Assembly (NCBI GenBank): GCA_026707145.1
Contig: JAPOXK010000015.1
Span: 1-64,000 of the forward strand
DNA length: 64,000 nt
Direction of reading: 5' to 3'
DNA from: Chloroflexota bacterium
GTDB lineage: Bacteria; Chloroflexota; Dehalococcoidia; Bin125
The position numbers and the translations under genes were made by a program. Below the pieces are notes generated by a model, which saw nothing but the letters and a program-made list of their open reading frames with translations, searched no databases and was not told where the DNA came from. Shown here one piece after another: positions 1-10,391 of this stretch (position 1 is the first letter of the stretch; each line of letters starts with the position of its first letter).

Positions 1-2041
<2,041 letters not shown>

Positions 2042-2076
2042 TACTCTACGGTCTCAGCGTGTGCCACCTTCAGCGT

Positions 2077-2187
2077 GATGCGCCGGCCGTCGCCGGCCGC
2101 GCATCACCAAATATCCACCATCGCAGGTGGAGTTACTTGCGCTCGTGCACTATTCGATTCTTAAGTTGCCCGGCCGCGCGGCCGGGC
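2077..2187 (-). promoter_or_regulatory. 23S leader hairpins
   Basis: The leader between promoter and mature 5' end holds three inverted repeats: a perfect 20-base palindrome at 2168-2187 made only of G and C, a 6-bp stem TCCACC/GGTGGA at 2115-2132, and a 12-bp stem with one bulge at 2077-2105 (GATGCGC...GCGCATC). These could be RNA processing or folding elements. In a linked operon the 23S leader normally pairs with the 3' trailer; the trailer is outside the window, so that pairing cannot be tested here. Confidence 0.5.
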
Positions 2188-2233
2188 GGATAACGCAAAT
2201 ACCCGCCCCGGCCGTTTGGTCGGTAACCGACAG

Positions 2234-2263
2234 AACATACGACCGATTCCGAAGCGCTGTCAA
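2234..2263 (-). promoter_or_regulatory. Sigma-70-type promoter of the 23S rRNA gene
   Basis: On the minus strand TTGACA (2263-2258) is followed after 18 bases by TATGTT (2239-2234). The -35 is a perfect consensus match. Transcription would start near 2226, giving a leader of about 185 nucleotides before the mature 23S 5' end. It sits between the 23S gene and the oxidoreductase gene ending at 2310, so the 23S appears to be transcribed independently of any 16S gene. Confidence 0.75.
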
Positions 2264-2309
2264 GCGCCGGTCTGTTTGGAACGGCCGTCCCGCTGCACAG
2301 CGGCGCCAA

Positions 2310-2906
2310 TCACCCGTACCGCTCTTCGGCCCACGGCTCGCCGCGAATGTGATAGCCGTACATCTCCCAGAAGCCGGGACGATCCTCGGGAAGAAACTCC
2401 ATTCCGCCCACCCACTTCGGGCTCTTCCAAAAATAAAGCGACGGCACCACCAGCCGCATGGGTCCACCATGCTCCCGCGCCAAGGGCTGTCCGTTGTGGC
2501 GCACGGCGAACATCGCGTGATCGTCCGCCGCCAAATCTTCCAACGTCAGGTTCGTGGTATAGCCCCCGTAGCAGTGGAACATGACCGCGGCAGCGCTGCG
2601 CTTCACCGCGATCCGGCCCAGGACATCCGCGAAGAGGACCCCCTCCCACTCGTTGTCGTACCGACTCCAGTGCGTCACACAGTGGATGTCATTCGTCCGG
2701 TGCGTGGTGCCGATGGCGAGGAACTCGTCCCACGACCACATGATTTCCCGTTCGACTTCCCCCCACACCCGGAATCGCCAGGATTCCGGGGCAATGCGCG
2801 GCGTCGCACCGTAAGTCAGGACGGGCCAGCCCTCGGTCACCCGCTGACCAGGCGGAAGGCGCCCTTCGCCCGCCTCAAGACGCTGCTGATGTTTCTCGCT
2901 GTACGT
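2310..2906 (-). CDS. Sulfite-oxidase-like molybdopterin oxidoreductase (YedY/SUOX family), probable ACG start
   Basis: About 198 residues, the usual length of the small soluble sulfite-oxidase-like family. Family hallmarks are all present: RLPPGQ near the N-terminus, DIHCVTHWSR containing the cysteine that should ligate molybdenum, HGGPMRLVVPSLYFWKSPKW, and the ending GFWEMYGYH...PWAEERYG. The first conventional start in frame is GTG at 2840, but this would remove the conserved RLPPGQ. Upstream to the in-frame stop there is no ATG, GTG, TTG or CTG. An ACG at 2906-2904 lies 8 bases after AAGGAG (2920-2915), so I place the start there by inference. No signal peptide is seen, suggesting a cytoplasmic enzyme; the substrate is unknown. 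Divergent from lspA. Confidence 0.85.
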   Translation of the reverse strand, partial: TYSEKHQQRLEAGEGRLPPGQRVTEGWPVLTYGATPRIAPESWRFRVWGEVEREIMWSWDEFLAIGTTHRTNDIHCVTHWSRYDNEWEGVLFADVLGRIAVKRSAAAVMFHCYGGYTTNLTLEDLAADDHAMFAVRHNGQPLAREHGGPMRLVVPSLYFWKSPKWVGGMEFLPEDRPGFWEMYGYHIRGEPWAEERYG

Positions 2907-2994
2907 GGCGGATGCTCCTTGCCTGCGACGCGATCATCGTAGGCGGGAGGCAAGGAGCGGGGCAAACGAAGCCAGAGTCTCCGGATCCCTTTGT

Positions 2995-3000
2995 TAAGAT
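2995..3000 (+). promoter_or_regulatory. Possible -10 element of lspA, near-leaderless
   Basis: TAAGAT ends 6 bases before the lspA ATG at 3007, so a transcript starting 6-7 bases downstream would begin at or next to the start codon. No Shine-Dalgarno sequence is visible before this ATG, which is consistent with a leaderless mRNA. No convincing -35 is seen. Confidence 0.35.
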
Positions 3001-3006
3001 GGCAAG

Positions 3007-3612
3007 ATGAACAGCGAGATGGACGTCGTCGCTCGCACCACTCGCGCATCAACGGAGTCCACGGAGAAGCGGAAGTGGCGGCCCGCCCGCGGCCGACGCG
3101 ACCTCTGGCTCCTGGGAATCGTCGCAGCCTGGGTCGCGCTCGACCAGATTACGAAGGTGGTCGTGCGTGAATCGCTGAATCGAGGGGAGCACTGGGAACT
3201 CGCACCCTTCTTCCGCTTCTCGCACATCACCAACGACGGCGCCGCCTTCGGCCTGCTGGATAACATGAACACGCTCTTGGCCGTCACCACCGTCGTCGTG
3301 ATCGTGGTCCTCGCCATCTATTACTTCGTGCCTCCCATCGACCATTGGCTGCCTCGCCTCGGCCTCGCCTTGATCTTGGGGGGCGCGCTGGGAAACTTGA
3401 TAGATCGGCTCTACCAAGGGAGGGTGACCGACTTCATCAACTTCAGCCACTATCCCGCCTTCAATCTCGCCGATTCTGGGATCACGCTCGGCGTGATCGC
3501 GATCATGGCCTCCCTCATCCTCTGGAGCGGCGGAGGACGTGGCAGCGCTTCGAAATCGCGTCCCGATGACACCTTCTCACATCCTCCTAAGGACGGCGGG
3601 GGCGATTCGTGA
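3007..3612 (+). CDS. lspA: Lipoprotein signal peptidase (signal peptidase II)
   Basis: Aspartyl protease of the inner membrane that cleaves the signal peptide of prolipoproteins before the lipid-modified cysteine. 201 residues. It has a charged N-terminal tail of about 30 residues, then four hydrophobic segments (about 33-52, 88-107, 117-130, 157-173). The two catalytic aspartates sit in the expected motifs: GNLIDR (D133) and FNLADS (D156). The window encodes several lipobox proteins that would be substrates. The stop codon overlaps the GTG start of the next gene, so lspA, rluD and gltX look co-transcribed and translationally coupled. A start at the internal ATG codon 5 is also possible. Confidence 0.95.
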   Translation: MNSEMDVVARTTRASTESTEKRKWRPARGRRDLWLLGIVAAWVALDQITKVVVRESLNRGEHWELAPFFRFSHITNDGAAFGLLDNMNTLLAVTTVVVIVVLAIYYFVPPIDHWLPRLGLALILGGALGNLIDRLYQGRVTDFINFSHYPAFNLADSGITLGVIAIMASLILWSGGGRGSASKSRPDDTFSHPPKDGGGDS

Positions 3613-4637
3613 CGGATCCAGAGTTCGGAGCCGTTTGGGATAGCGACCCGGCCGCCCTTCCCCCCACTGAGTATCTAGTCGACCGCGAAGGCGAGCGCCT
3701 CGACGCCTTCATGGCCCGCCGCATTGAGACGCTCTCCCGCACGGCCGCACGACGCCTCATTGAGGACGGACGCGTGCGCGTCGACGGCAGCCTGGAGCGG
3801 CCCAGCTTCCGCCTGGACTTCGGTTCGGCAGTCGTAGTCTGGCCCGCCGCCCCCGCGCGGCTGCTCACCGACCCCGAGCCGATCCCGCTCGACGTGCTCT
3901 ACGAAGATGCCTGGCTCATCGTGATCAACAAGCCGGCCGGGCTCGCCGTGCACCCCGCGCCGGGGCAGCCGGACGGAACGCTGGTTAACGCCCTGCTCGC
4001 GCACTGCCCCGATCTCGGCGCGATCGGCGATGCCGTCCGCCCCGGGCTGGTGCACCGCTTGGACAAGGACACAACCGGCGTGATGATGATCGCGAAGCAA
4101 GAGCCAGCGCTGCGCCACCTGCAGGACCAGATCAAGAACCGCAGCGTCGAGAAGCGCTATCTCTGCGTCACGGCGGGCGTGCCGGACCCGGAGGTGGGCG
4201 CGATCGAAGCGCCGATCGGCCGCGACCGATCCGATCCAACGCGGATGGCGATTATCGACGGCGGCAAGCCGGCCCGAACGGAATACCGCCTGCGGGAGCG
4301 CTTCGCCGACGCCGCCCTGGTCGAAGCGCGTCTGATCACGGGCCGCACCCATCAGATCCGCGTGCACATGGCCGCGCTCGGCCATCCCATCGTCGGCGAT
4401 CACATCTACGGAATCCGGTCCGCCCTCATCGATCGACAGGCACTGCACGCCGCCGCGCTCGGCTTCCGTCATCCAGGGGACGAGCGCGTGCTCCGCTTCG
4501 AGGCACCCTTGCCCGCAGACATGCAAGCCTTGATCACCGTCATGCGAGAGCGACCCGCCAGCCCCACCGCCGCATTGCGTCCCAGCGCCTCGCGATCCGC
4601 GCGTCTGACGCGACACCGCGCCCGGCTCGTCCGTTGA
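3609..4637 (+). CDS. rluD: RluD-family 23S rRNA pseudouridine synthase
   Basis: Converts uridines of large-subunit rRNA to pseudouridine. 342 residues. N-terminal S4-type RNA-binding region (about 24-82, with RLDAFMARRI and RRLIEDGRVRVDG), then the RluA/RluD catalytic domain with the signature HRLDKDTTG at 149-157, where D152 is the catalytic aspartate, followed by GRTHQIRVHMAALGHPIVGD. The start is GTG at 3609, sharing bases with the lspA stop. The C-terminal 30 residues are Arg/Ala-rich and not conserved-looking. Its stop overlaps the gltX TTG start. lspA followed by rluD is a common arrangement, which supports the assignment; which uridine is modified cannot be told from sequence. Confidence 0.93.
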   Translation: MTDPEFGAVWDSDPAALPPTEYLVDREGERLDAFMARRIETLSRTAARRLIEDGRVRVDGSLERPSFRLDFGSAVVVWPAAPARLLTDPEPIPLDVLYEDAWLIVINKPAGLAVHPAPGQPDGTLVNALLAHCPDLGAIGDAVRPGLVHRLDKDTTGVMMIAKQEPALRHLQDQIKNRSVEKRYLCVTAGVPDPEVGAIEAPIGRDRSDPTRMAIIDGGKPARTEYRLRERFADAALVEARLITGRTHQIRVHMAALGHPIVGDHIYGIRSALIDRQALHAAALGFRHPGDERVLRFEAPLPADMQALITVMRERPASPTAALRPSASRSARLTRHRARLVR

Positions 4638-6112
4638 GCATCCGCGTCCGCTACGCGCCCAGTCCCACCGGGGAGCCGCACGTCGGCAATCTGCGCAGCG
4701 CCCTCTTCAATTGGCTTCTCGCACGCCGCCATGGCGGCCGCTTCATCGTCCGCATTGAGGACACCGATCAAAGTCGCAAGGTGGAGGGCAGCGTCGCCCA
4801 AACCCTAGATGCCTTGCGCTGGCTGGGACTCGACTGGGACGAGGGGCCGGAGGCTGGCGGCGCATTCGGACCCTATTACCAGTCGCAACGACTGGATCGC
4901 TACCACGAGGCCGCCGACCGCCTCCTTGCCGCGTGCGCGGCCTACACCTGCACCTGCACGCCGCAGCGTCTGGCGGATCTCCGCAAGGCGCAGCAGAAGC
5001 GCAAGCAACCACCCGGCTACGACGGCCGCTGCCGCAAGCTCTCACCGGAGGAGCGGGCACAAGAGCGAGAAGCGGCGGGCGCGCACGTAGTGCGCTTCGC
5101 GATGCCCGAGGCGGGAGAGACCCTCGTCGAGGACGCGGTGCGGGGCCAGGTGCGGTTTGAAAACCCGCTCTTGGACGACTTCGTGATTCTCAAGAGCGAC
5201 GGCTTCCCCACCTACCACTTGGCCAACGTCGTCGACGACGCGGCCATGGAGATCTCACACGTGCTGCGGGCGGAAGAATGGCTCCCCAGCACCCCGCGCC
5301 ATTTGCAGCTCTACCGGGCGCTGGCGCTGCGGCCGCCGATCTTCGCCCACCTGCCGATCATCCTGGGCGCGGACGGCGGCAAGCTGAGCAAGCGGCACGG
5401 CGCCACGAGCGTCGCCCACTACCGCGCGGAGGGCTATCTGCCCGAGGCCATGCTCAACTTCATGGCTCTGCTCGGCTGGTCCCTCGACGACAAGACCACC
5501 TATCTCTCGCGGGAGGAGCTGGTGGCCGGGTTCGCGCTCAAGCGCGTCGGCAAAACGGGCGCCACCTTCGATCTCGATCGCCTCGAAGCCATGAACGGGC
5601 ACTATGTGCGCGCGCTGGCCCCGGACCAGTTCGCGGAGCGCCTGCGCCCCTGGCTGGAAGACGGCCTGCCCCCTTCGGTTGTACGCCCATTGGACGGCGC
5701 GCGGCTGCGAGCGATCGGCCCGCTGGTGCAGGAGCGGATCAAGCGACTGACGGAGGTAGTCGACCTCACCGACTTCTTCTTTCTGGAAGAGCCGCTCTCC
5801 TACCGGAACAAGGATCTGATGGGCAAAGGCTTCCGCGACAATCCCTCGGGCGCGCTGCACGCGTTGGAGACCACACGCGCAACCCTGGCGCCTCTCTCCA
5901 CCTGGGACGCTGGCGCGATCGAGAGCGCGCTACGCGCTCTCGCAGAGCGACTGGAACTCAAGCCCGGCCATCTCTTCACGCCGATCCGCGTAGCGGCGAC
6001 CGGTAAGACGGCCGCGCCGCCGCTCTTCGAGACGCTCGCCCTCATCGGACGCACGCAAACCGTGCAGCGCCTCGACGCCGCCGCCGGGCGACTCGCTCGT
6101 CCGGACGACTAG
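4634..6112 (+). CDS. gltX: Glutamate--tRNA ligase
   Basis: Class I aminoacyl-tRNA synthetase charging tRNA-Glu. 492 residues. The HIGH-type motif is PSPTGEPHVGN (residues 9-19) and the KMSKS-type motif is KLSKR (250-254). A zinc-knuckle-like CTC...GRC arrangement follows in the connective region (about 104-132). GVRIEDTD-type sequence FIVRIEDTDQSR is present. The start is TTG at 4634, chosen because MSIRVRYAPSPTG begins exactly at the family N-terminus and because it overlaps the rluD stop. A tRNA-Glu gene lies 3.5 kb downstream on the other strand. Confidence 0.96.
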   Translation: MSIRVRYAPSPTGEPHVGNLRSALFNWLLARRHGGRFIVRIEDTDQSRKVEGSVAQTLDALRWLGLDWDEGPEAGGAFGPYYQSQRLDRYHEAADRLLAACAAYTCTCTPQRLADLRKAQQKRKQPPGYDGRCRKLSPEERAQEREAAGAHVVRFAMPEAGETLVEDAVRGQVRFENPLLDDFVILKSDGFPTYHLANVVDDAAMEISHVLRAEEWLPSTPRHLQLYRALALRPPIFAHLPIILGADGGKLSKRHGATSVAHYRAEGYLPEAMLNFMALLGWSLDDKTTYLSREELVAGFALKRVGKTGATFDLDRLEAMNGHYVRALAPDQFAERLRPWLEDGLPPSVVRPLDGARLRAIGPLVQERIKRLTEVVDLTDFFFLEEPLSYRNKDLMGKGFRDNPSGALHALETTRATLAPLSTWDAGAIESALRALAERLELKPGHLFTPIRVAATGKTAAPPLFETLALIGRTQTVQRLDAAAGRLARPDD

Positions 6113-6165
6113 CCGATCCGAAGACGAAGCAGCGCTCCATTGCGCTTGGGAGCAACCGCCCCCGG

Positions 6166-7545
6166 CTAGATCAAGCCGCTCACCCGCACGTGCTCCAGCG
6201 TGTCGTCTAACGCCCCTTCAAGGGCATCGAAGAGCACGTCGATCTCGGACTCTTCGATGATCAGCGGCGGGCAGAACGCGATCCGCTTTCCGGCGCAGGG
6301 ACGCAGAATCACGCCATGGCGCAGGGCGGCGTCGCCGCAGTAATTCGCCACCTCCGGATCGAAGTTCTCCTTGCTCTCCTTGTCCTTCACGAGCTCCACG
6401 CCGCCGATCAAGCCGACGCCCTGCGCCTCGCCGACCAGGGGATGGGTCGCCAGCGCCTGCAGACGCTCCTGCGCCCGTCCCGACACCGCTCGCACGTGCG
6501 CGCCGATGTCGATCTCCTCGTACACCTTCAGCGTCTCCACGGCGACCGCCGCGGGGACGGGGTGGCCGGAGTACGTGAAGCCGGTCGCCAGCATCGAATT
6601 CTCAATGCTGAACTCGCGGATCGGCCCGTACACCTTCTCGTTGAGCAGCACGGCAGAGATCGGCAAGTAGGCGGACGACAGGGCCTTGGCCGTAATCATG
6701 ATGTCCGGCTCGATCCCAAAGGTCTCGCAAGCGAAGGTGTTGCCGGTCCGGTGGAAGCCGGTGATCACTTCGTCCGCGACCATGAGCACGTCGTACTTGC
6801 GCAGCACCGCCTGCACCTTCTCGAAGTAGGTGCGCGGCGGCATGACCGCGCCGCCGGCGCCCATGATCGGCTCGGCGACGAAGGCCGCTACCGTCTCCGG
6901 CCCTTCCTCGACGATCAGCTCTTCCAGCTCGGCAGCGCGGCGGCTGGCGAACATCTCCTCGGACTCCCCCGCCTCCGCGTAGCGGTAGTGGTGGTGGCTA
7001 CCGGTGTGCACGACGTTCGCGATGGGCAGATCAAAGCCCTTGTGCATCAGTGGCAAGCCGGTCAGCGAGCCCGAGGAAACCGCGATCCCGTGATAGCCCC
7101 CCTCGCGCGCGATGATCTTTTTCTTCTCAGGCCTCCCCAGTGCGTTGTTGTAGTACCAAACGAACTTCACCATGTGGTCGTTCGCCTCGGAGCCCGAGTT
7201 CGCGAACCATACCTTGGACATCGGCACCGGCGCGATCGCGAGCAGCCGCTCGGCCAGCTCAATCGCGGCGAAGTTCGAGCGGCCGAGAAAGGTGTGATAG
7301 GTGGGCAGCTTCCGCATCTGGTTGATGACGGCCTGGATCAGCCGCTCATTGTCGAACCCGAGCGACGTCGACCACAGACCGGCCATGCCCTCGAGGTACT
7401 CGTTGCCCTCGCTATCACGGACGTAGCAACCGTGCCCTTCTTCGATAATGAGCGGGCCTTCCTCCTCCATCGTGAGGATGTTCGTCATCGGGTGCAGCAG
7501 CGATTCGATATCGCGCGCGTGCGGGCTTTCGAGTGTGGTAACCAT
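6166..7545 (-). CDS. Class III pyridoxal-phosphate aminotransferase (omega-amino acid type)
   Basis: 459 residues, the normal size for class III omega-aminotransferases that move an amino group from beta-alanine, taurine, amines or similar donors to pyruvate. The cofactor lysine is K287 in TAKALSSAYLPIS; the preceding LMVADEVITGFHRTG carries the aspartate that contacts the pyridine nitrogen, and SGSEANDHMVKF is the phosphate/cofactor region. The ATG at 7545 is chosen because GGGGAGG lies 5-6 bases upstream and the conserved domain starts soon after; a longer open frame runs on into the upstream gene and is not real coding. It lies 67 bases downstream of a hydantoinase B gene on the same strand, suggesting a shared operon for breakdown of a cyclic amide to an amino acid. 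Substrate not assignable. Confidence 0.9.
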   Translation of the reverse strand: MVTTLESPHARDIESLLHPMTNILTMEEEGPLIIEEGHGCYVRDSEGNEYLEGMAGLWSTSLGFDNERLIQAVINQMRKLPTYHTFLGRSNFAAIELAERLLAIAPVPMSKVWFANSGSEANDHMVKFVWYYNNALGRPEKKKIIAREGGYHGIAVSSGSLTGLPLMHKGFDLPIANVVHTGSHHHYRYAEAGESEEMFASRRAAELEELIVEEGPETVAAFVAEPIMGAGGAVMPPRTYFEKVQAVLRKYDVLMVADEVITGFHRTGNTFACETFGIEPDIMITAKALSSAYLPISAVLLNEKVYGPIREFSIENSMLATGFTYSGHPVPAAVAVETLKVYEEIDIGAHVRAVSGRAQERLQALATHPLVGEAQGVGLIGGVELVKDKESKENFDPEVANYCGDAALRHGVILRPCAGKRIAFCPPLIIEESEIDVLFDALEGALDDTLEHVRVSGLI

Positions 7546-7612
7546 GAAGACCTCCCCGAGATTCAGGAGTGCCGCGAGTCTACCGCACGGCGGTGACGAG
7601 CGAGCCGGATCG

Positions 7613-9394
7613 CTAACGCGCGGCGCGCATTTTCTCGCGCAGGCTCTCCGTCGCAGTGCGATCCACCTCATACGCCAGCCGGCGCGGATCGATCTCCCGC
7701 ACGACCACTCCGTACTGCGATCGCGCCGCCGCCGGCGAGAGATACTCATCGCGGATATCCTCGACGACCGCGTCCGCCGGACGCTCCAGCGGATCACCGT
7801 AGCCGCCGCCGCCCGCAGACCAGAATGAGACGTTCTCGCCCGGCTCGATCGGCGCGCCGGAGCAGAAGATGCCGATATTGCGCTCCTGCTCCAAGCCCTT
7901 GTTCACCACCAAGCCCGCCAGCGCGCCCGGCCCGCCCCCGAAAGCGCCTGGCGGACCGAAGACCTCGCGATCCCCGATGCAGGAGAGCGTGCCCGGTGTG
8001 TAGGGAAACTCCATCAGCTGATCCAAGGCGAGGCCCCCGCGGGTGCGCCCCGCGCCGCCCGAGTCCTGCCCGAGCTGGTAGCGGCGCCAGAGCATCGGAT
8101 AGCGCCGCTCTTGGATCTCGCAGGGGATGCTCTGGGTGCCACCGGAGTAAGCCGAGGCGACGGCATTGGGTCCGTCCGCATACTTCGTCGCCCCCCAGCC
8201 GCCGAAGCTCCACACGTAGTTGATGAAGTCGGCCTCAAAGCCCGCGCGCCGGTCGCTGCCGGCGAAGATCGTGTTGAGGATGCTGTAGGGAACGGCGACC
8301 CCCCGCTCCGGAGAGGCCTTGGTGAGCGCCTGCATGGTGGCGCTGATCACCATCTCCATGCTGGTGGCGGCGAGGCCGGAAACCGCCACCGGCGGCTGCG
8401 CCCAGACAATCGAGCCACGGTTCGCGACGATCTCGATCGTGCGCATCACCCCGGCGTTCATCGGCATCGGCGGCAGGATGGAGGCCGTCGCGATGAAGAT
8501 GCCCGAGGTCGTCGCGGCGATCGTGCAATTGATCGCGGCCTGCGCGGCGCTGTCGCTCTCGCGGAAATCGAAGGTGGCGTGGTCGCCCTCGATGGTGAGC
8601 TTCAGCCGGATGGCGACCGGCTCCCCCGTATAGACGTCCATGTCGATCCGGTCTTCGCCCTCGTAGGTCCCGTCGGGGATCGCCGACCAGGCGGCGCGGG
8701 CGAGGCGCTCGGAGTGATTCTGCACCTCCCCCATCGATTGCAGCACCTGTTCGAGCCCGTGCTTCTCGATCGCCGCCCGGACGCGCGCCTCGCCGACGTT
8801 GACCGCGGCCACCTGCGCATTCAGATCGCCATTGCGCTCCCAGCCCTCACGCATGTTCGCGAGCAGGATCTGAAGCACGTCGCGATTGAGCACGCCCTGC
8901 CGGAAGATACGCAGCGCGGGGATGCGAATCCCCTCTTCGAAGTGGGTGCGGGCGCGGGAGTTCAGCGATCCCGGCAAGATCCCGCCGACGTCCGACCAAT
9001 GGGCAGTCGAGGTGGCGAACCCGACCAATCCGCCCTCGTAAAAGAGGGGCTTCACGAGGTGGACGTCGTTGCAGTGCGTGCTGGCGACGTAGGGATCGTT
9101 GATCAGGTAAATGTCCCCGTCCTTCATGTTCTCGATGCCGATCGCGCGAACCACTTCGGGCACCGTCAGCTGCGTGATCCCCACGAAGGCCGGCAGATCG
9201 AACTCGCCCTGGGTGACGAGCTTGCCGTGCCGGTCGTAGAGCGAAGCGGAGAAGTCGTGCCCCTCGTTGACGACCGTCGAATAGGCCGTCTTCACCACAA
9301 CGAGCGACATCTCGTTGCAGATCGCGTTGAACGCGTTCCGCAGAATCTCGAACGTGACCGGATCGACGACCGCCCCTGTGCTTGCATCGGACAT
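7613..9394 (-). CDS. Hydantoinase B / oxoprolinase family protein (stand-alone)
   Basis: 593 residues, full length for the B subunit of N-methylhydantoinase/acetone-carboxylase-type enzymes. Begins MSDAST...VDPVTFEILRNAF, the typical opening of this family. It contains GDIYLINDPYVASTH and TAHWSDVGG, the conserved metal/active-site block. Start ATG at 9394 has GAGGAG 8-9 bases upstream. No hydantoinase A gene adjoins it, although these enzymes normally need one; the only A gene in the window is at 49.2 kb. Its sequence is clearly different from the five B paralogues at 51-63 kb (for example DPYVASTH instead of DPYLGNTH), so it belongs to another branch of the family. Confidence 0.9.
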   Translation of the reverse strand: MSDASTGAVVDPVTFEILRNAFNAICNEMSLVVVKTAYSTVVNEGHDFSASLYDRHGKLVTQGEFDLPAFVGITQLTVPEVVRAIGIENMKDGDIYLINDPYVASTHCNDVHLVKPLFYEGGLVGFATSTAHWSDVGGILPGSLNSRARTHFEEGIRIPALRIFRQGVLNRDVLQILLANMREGWERNGDLNAQVAAVNVGEARVRAAIEKHGLEQVLQSMGEVQNHSERLARAAWSAIPDGTYEGEDRIDMDVYTGEPVAIRLKLTIEGDHATFDFRESDSAAQAAINCTIAATTSGIFIATASILPPMPMNAGVMRTIEIVANRGSIVWAQPPVAVSGLAATSMEMVISATMQALTKASPERGVAVPYSILNTIFAGSDRRAGFEADFINYVWSFGGWGATKYADGPNAVASAYSGGTQSIPCEIQERRYPMLWRRYQLGQDSGGAGRTRGGLALDQLMEFPYTPGTLSCIGDREVFGPPGAFGGGPGALAGLVVNKGLEQERNIGIFCSGAPIEPGENVSFWSAGGGGYGDPLERPADAVVEDIRDEYLSPAAARSQYGVVVREIDPRRLAYEVDRTATESLREKMRAAR

Positions 9395-9523
9395 CGCAGC
9401 GCTCCTCAGGCCTGGAAAGCGAACTGGGCTCGCAGGATAGACCACATGGATCAGGGACTCGGGCGAACGCCGGCCGCGACCCGCCGCATCCGCGCCGCCG
9501 GGCGGCCCGCACGAGAACGCACA

Positions 9524-9554
9524 CAAAAAGCGGCTCCCCCGAAGGAGAGCCGCT
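9524..9554 (-). terminator. Rho-independent terminator after tRNA-Glu
   Basis: On the minus strand an 11-bp stem (AGCGGCTCTCC with GGGGAGCCGCT) closed by a TTCG tetraloop is followed by TTTTTG. It lies 9 bases past the CCA end of tRNA-Glu and upstream of the hydantoinase B gene, so it isolates the tRNA transcript from the operon below. Confidence 0.9.
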
Positions 9555-9562
9555 GCATCTGC

Positions 9563-9639
9563 TGGTAGCGCATGCGGGATTCGAACCCGCGATCTCCGCC
9601 TTGAGAGGGCGGTGTCCTGGGCCGCTAGACGAATGCGCC
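9563..9639 (-). tRNA. tRNA-Glu (anticodon CTC), CCA encoded
   Basis: The reverse strand folds as a cloverleaf: acceptor GGCGCAT with ATGCGCT, anticodon loop CTCTCAA giving CTC (codon GAG), T-loop TTCGAAT, and an encoded ACCA end. A strong terminator follows directly. Confidence 0.96.
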
Positions 9640-9677
9640 TTGTCCTCGCCAGCGTATCCTACGCTGGCCCCGTCGCT

Positions 9678-9719
9678 GCTGGGGATGGCGGATCTGAACC
9701 CTCGTTAACGGATCCAGAG
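9678..9719 (-). pseudogene. Remnant of the 3' half of tRNA-Gln
   Basis: This 42-base stretch matches the 3' half of the intact tRNA-Gln (12661-12702) in the same orientation at 37 of 42 positions, covering the acceptor 3' strand, T arm, variable loop and anticodon up to the anticodon loop. The 5' half is not recognisable beyond 9720. T-arm pairing is damaged, so it cannot be a working tRNA. Either a decayed second member of a Gln-Glu tRNA tandem or the far-end copy of a tRNA attachment site (see findings). Confidence 0.75.
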
Positions 9720-9752
9720 CGCTCCGTTGCGGACGGGCGGGCTTCCCCTCGC

Positions 9753-10241
9753 TCACCCCCGCGTGGCCGCCAGGTGCGCCGCCAGCCGCTCGAACGTCTG
9801 CCGGACGCCCCACTCCATGCCGTAGCCAATGGCGCCGTCGCGCGACTCCGCCGCCGTGTGAACGACCACCGACATCATCCGCGTGCCCGCGCCCTCGGGA
9901 TCAAGCGTGGAGGTGACGGTCGTGACGAAGTCGGGCATCGCCTCCCATAGCTCGGTGTGGACCAGCCGCGTGGGCGGCGCGATCTCCCGGTAGACGCCCC
10001 GCAGCGCCGTCTCCTGCCCCGACGCGTCCCGCGTCACGAACCGCCAGGCTCCTCCCTCGCGCAGGTCCATCTCGCACACGACGAGCGCATGGCCCGCCGG
10101 GCCGTACCAGTGCGCCATGCTCTGGCAGCTCGTCCACGCCTCGAAGACTCGCTCCGGCGTCGCGTCGAGGCTGTACGCCATCACGATCTCGCGTTCGCCT
10201 CTCGCCTCGAAAACGAAGTTCCCGTCGCTAGTTGAGGTCAT
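9753..10241 (-). CDS. SRPBCC-fold protein of the AHSA1/CalC type
   Basis: 162 residues. The pattern I..SLDATPERVFEAWT, MAHWYGPAGH, EMDLREGGAWRF, GVYREIAPPTRLVHTE and the C-terminal helix WGVRQTFERLAAHL is that of activator-of-Hsp90-homology-1-like START/SRPBCC domains, small cavity proteins that bind hydrophobic ligands. The ligand is unknown. ATG at 10241 is the only good start. It lies between the tRNA-Gln remnant and the intact tRNA-Gln, in a stretch of otherwise unrecognised genes. Confidence 0.85.
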   Translation of the reverse strand: MTSTSDGNFVFEARGEREIVMAYSLDATPERVFEAWTSCQSMAHWYGPAGHALVVCEMDLREGGAWRFVTRDASGQETALRGVYREIAPPTRLVHTELWEAMPDFVTTVTSTLDPEGAGTRMMSVVVHTAAESRDGAIGYGMEWGVRQTFERLAAHLAATRG

Positions 10242-10391
10242 TCGGCTGCCCCTTCTCGTGTCCCTTCACGAGGCCCGTTCCGTCGTACACTATCGCTGGC
10301 GACCCTCTACCACCGAGGCGAACCCACACCGAACGATCGAGGCGATTCGCCACCAAATCGATCGCAACCTCGGCCAGGAAGGGAAGCAGGC

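Noticed and set aside
7546-7797. N-terminal extension of the class III aminotransferase
   Set aside because: It overlaps the end of the hydantoinase B gene and is Arg-rich; the ATG at 7545 has a strong Shine-Dalgarno sequence.
9640-9670. Promoter for tRNA-Glu overlapping the AGCGTAGGATACGCT palindrome
   Set aside because: A TAGGAT -10 candidate exists but no -35 is found at the right spacing; the palindrome could equally be incidental.
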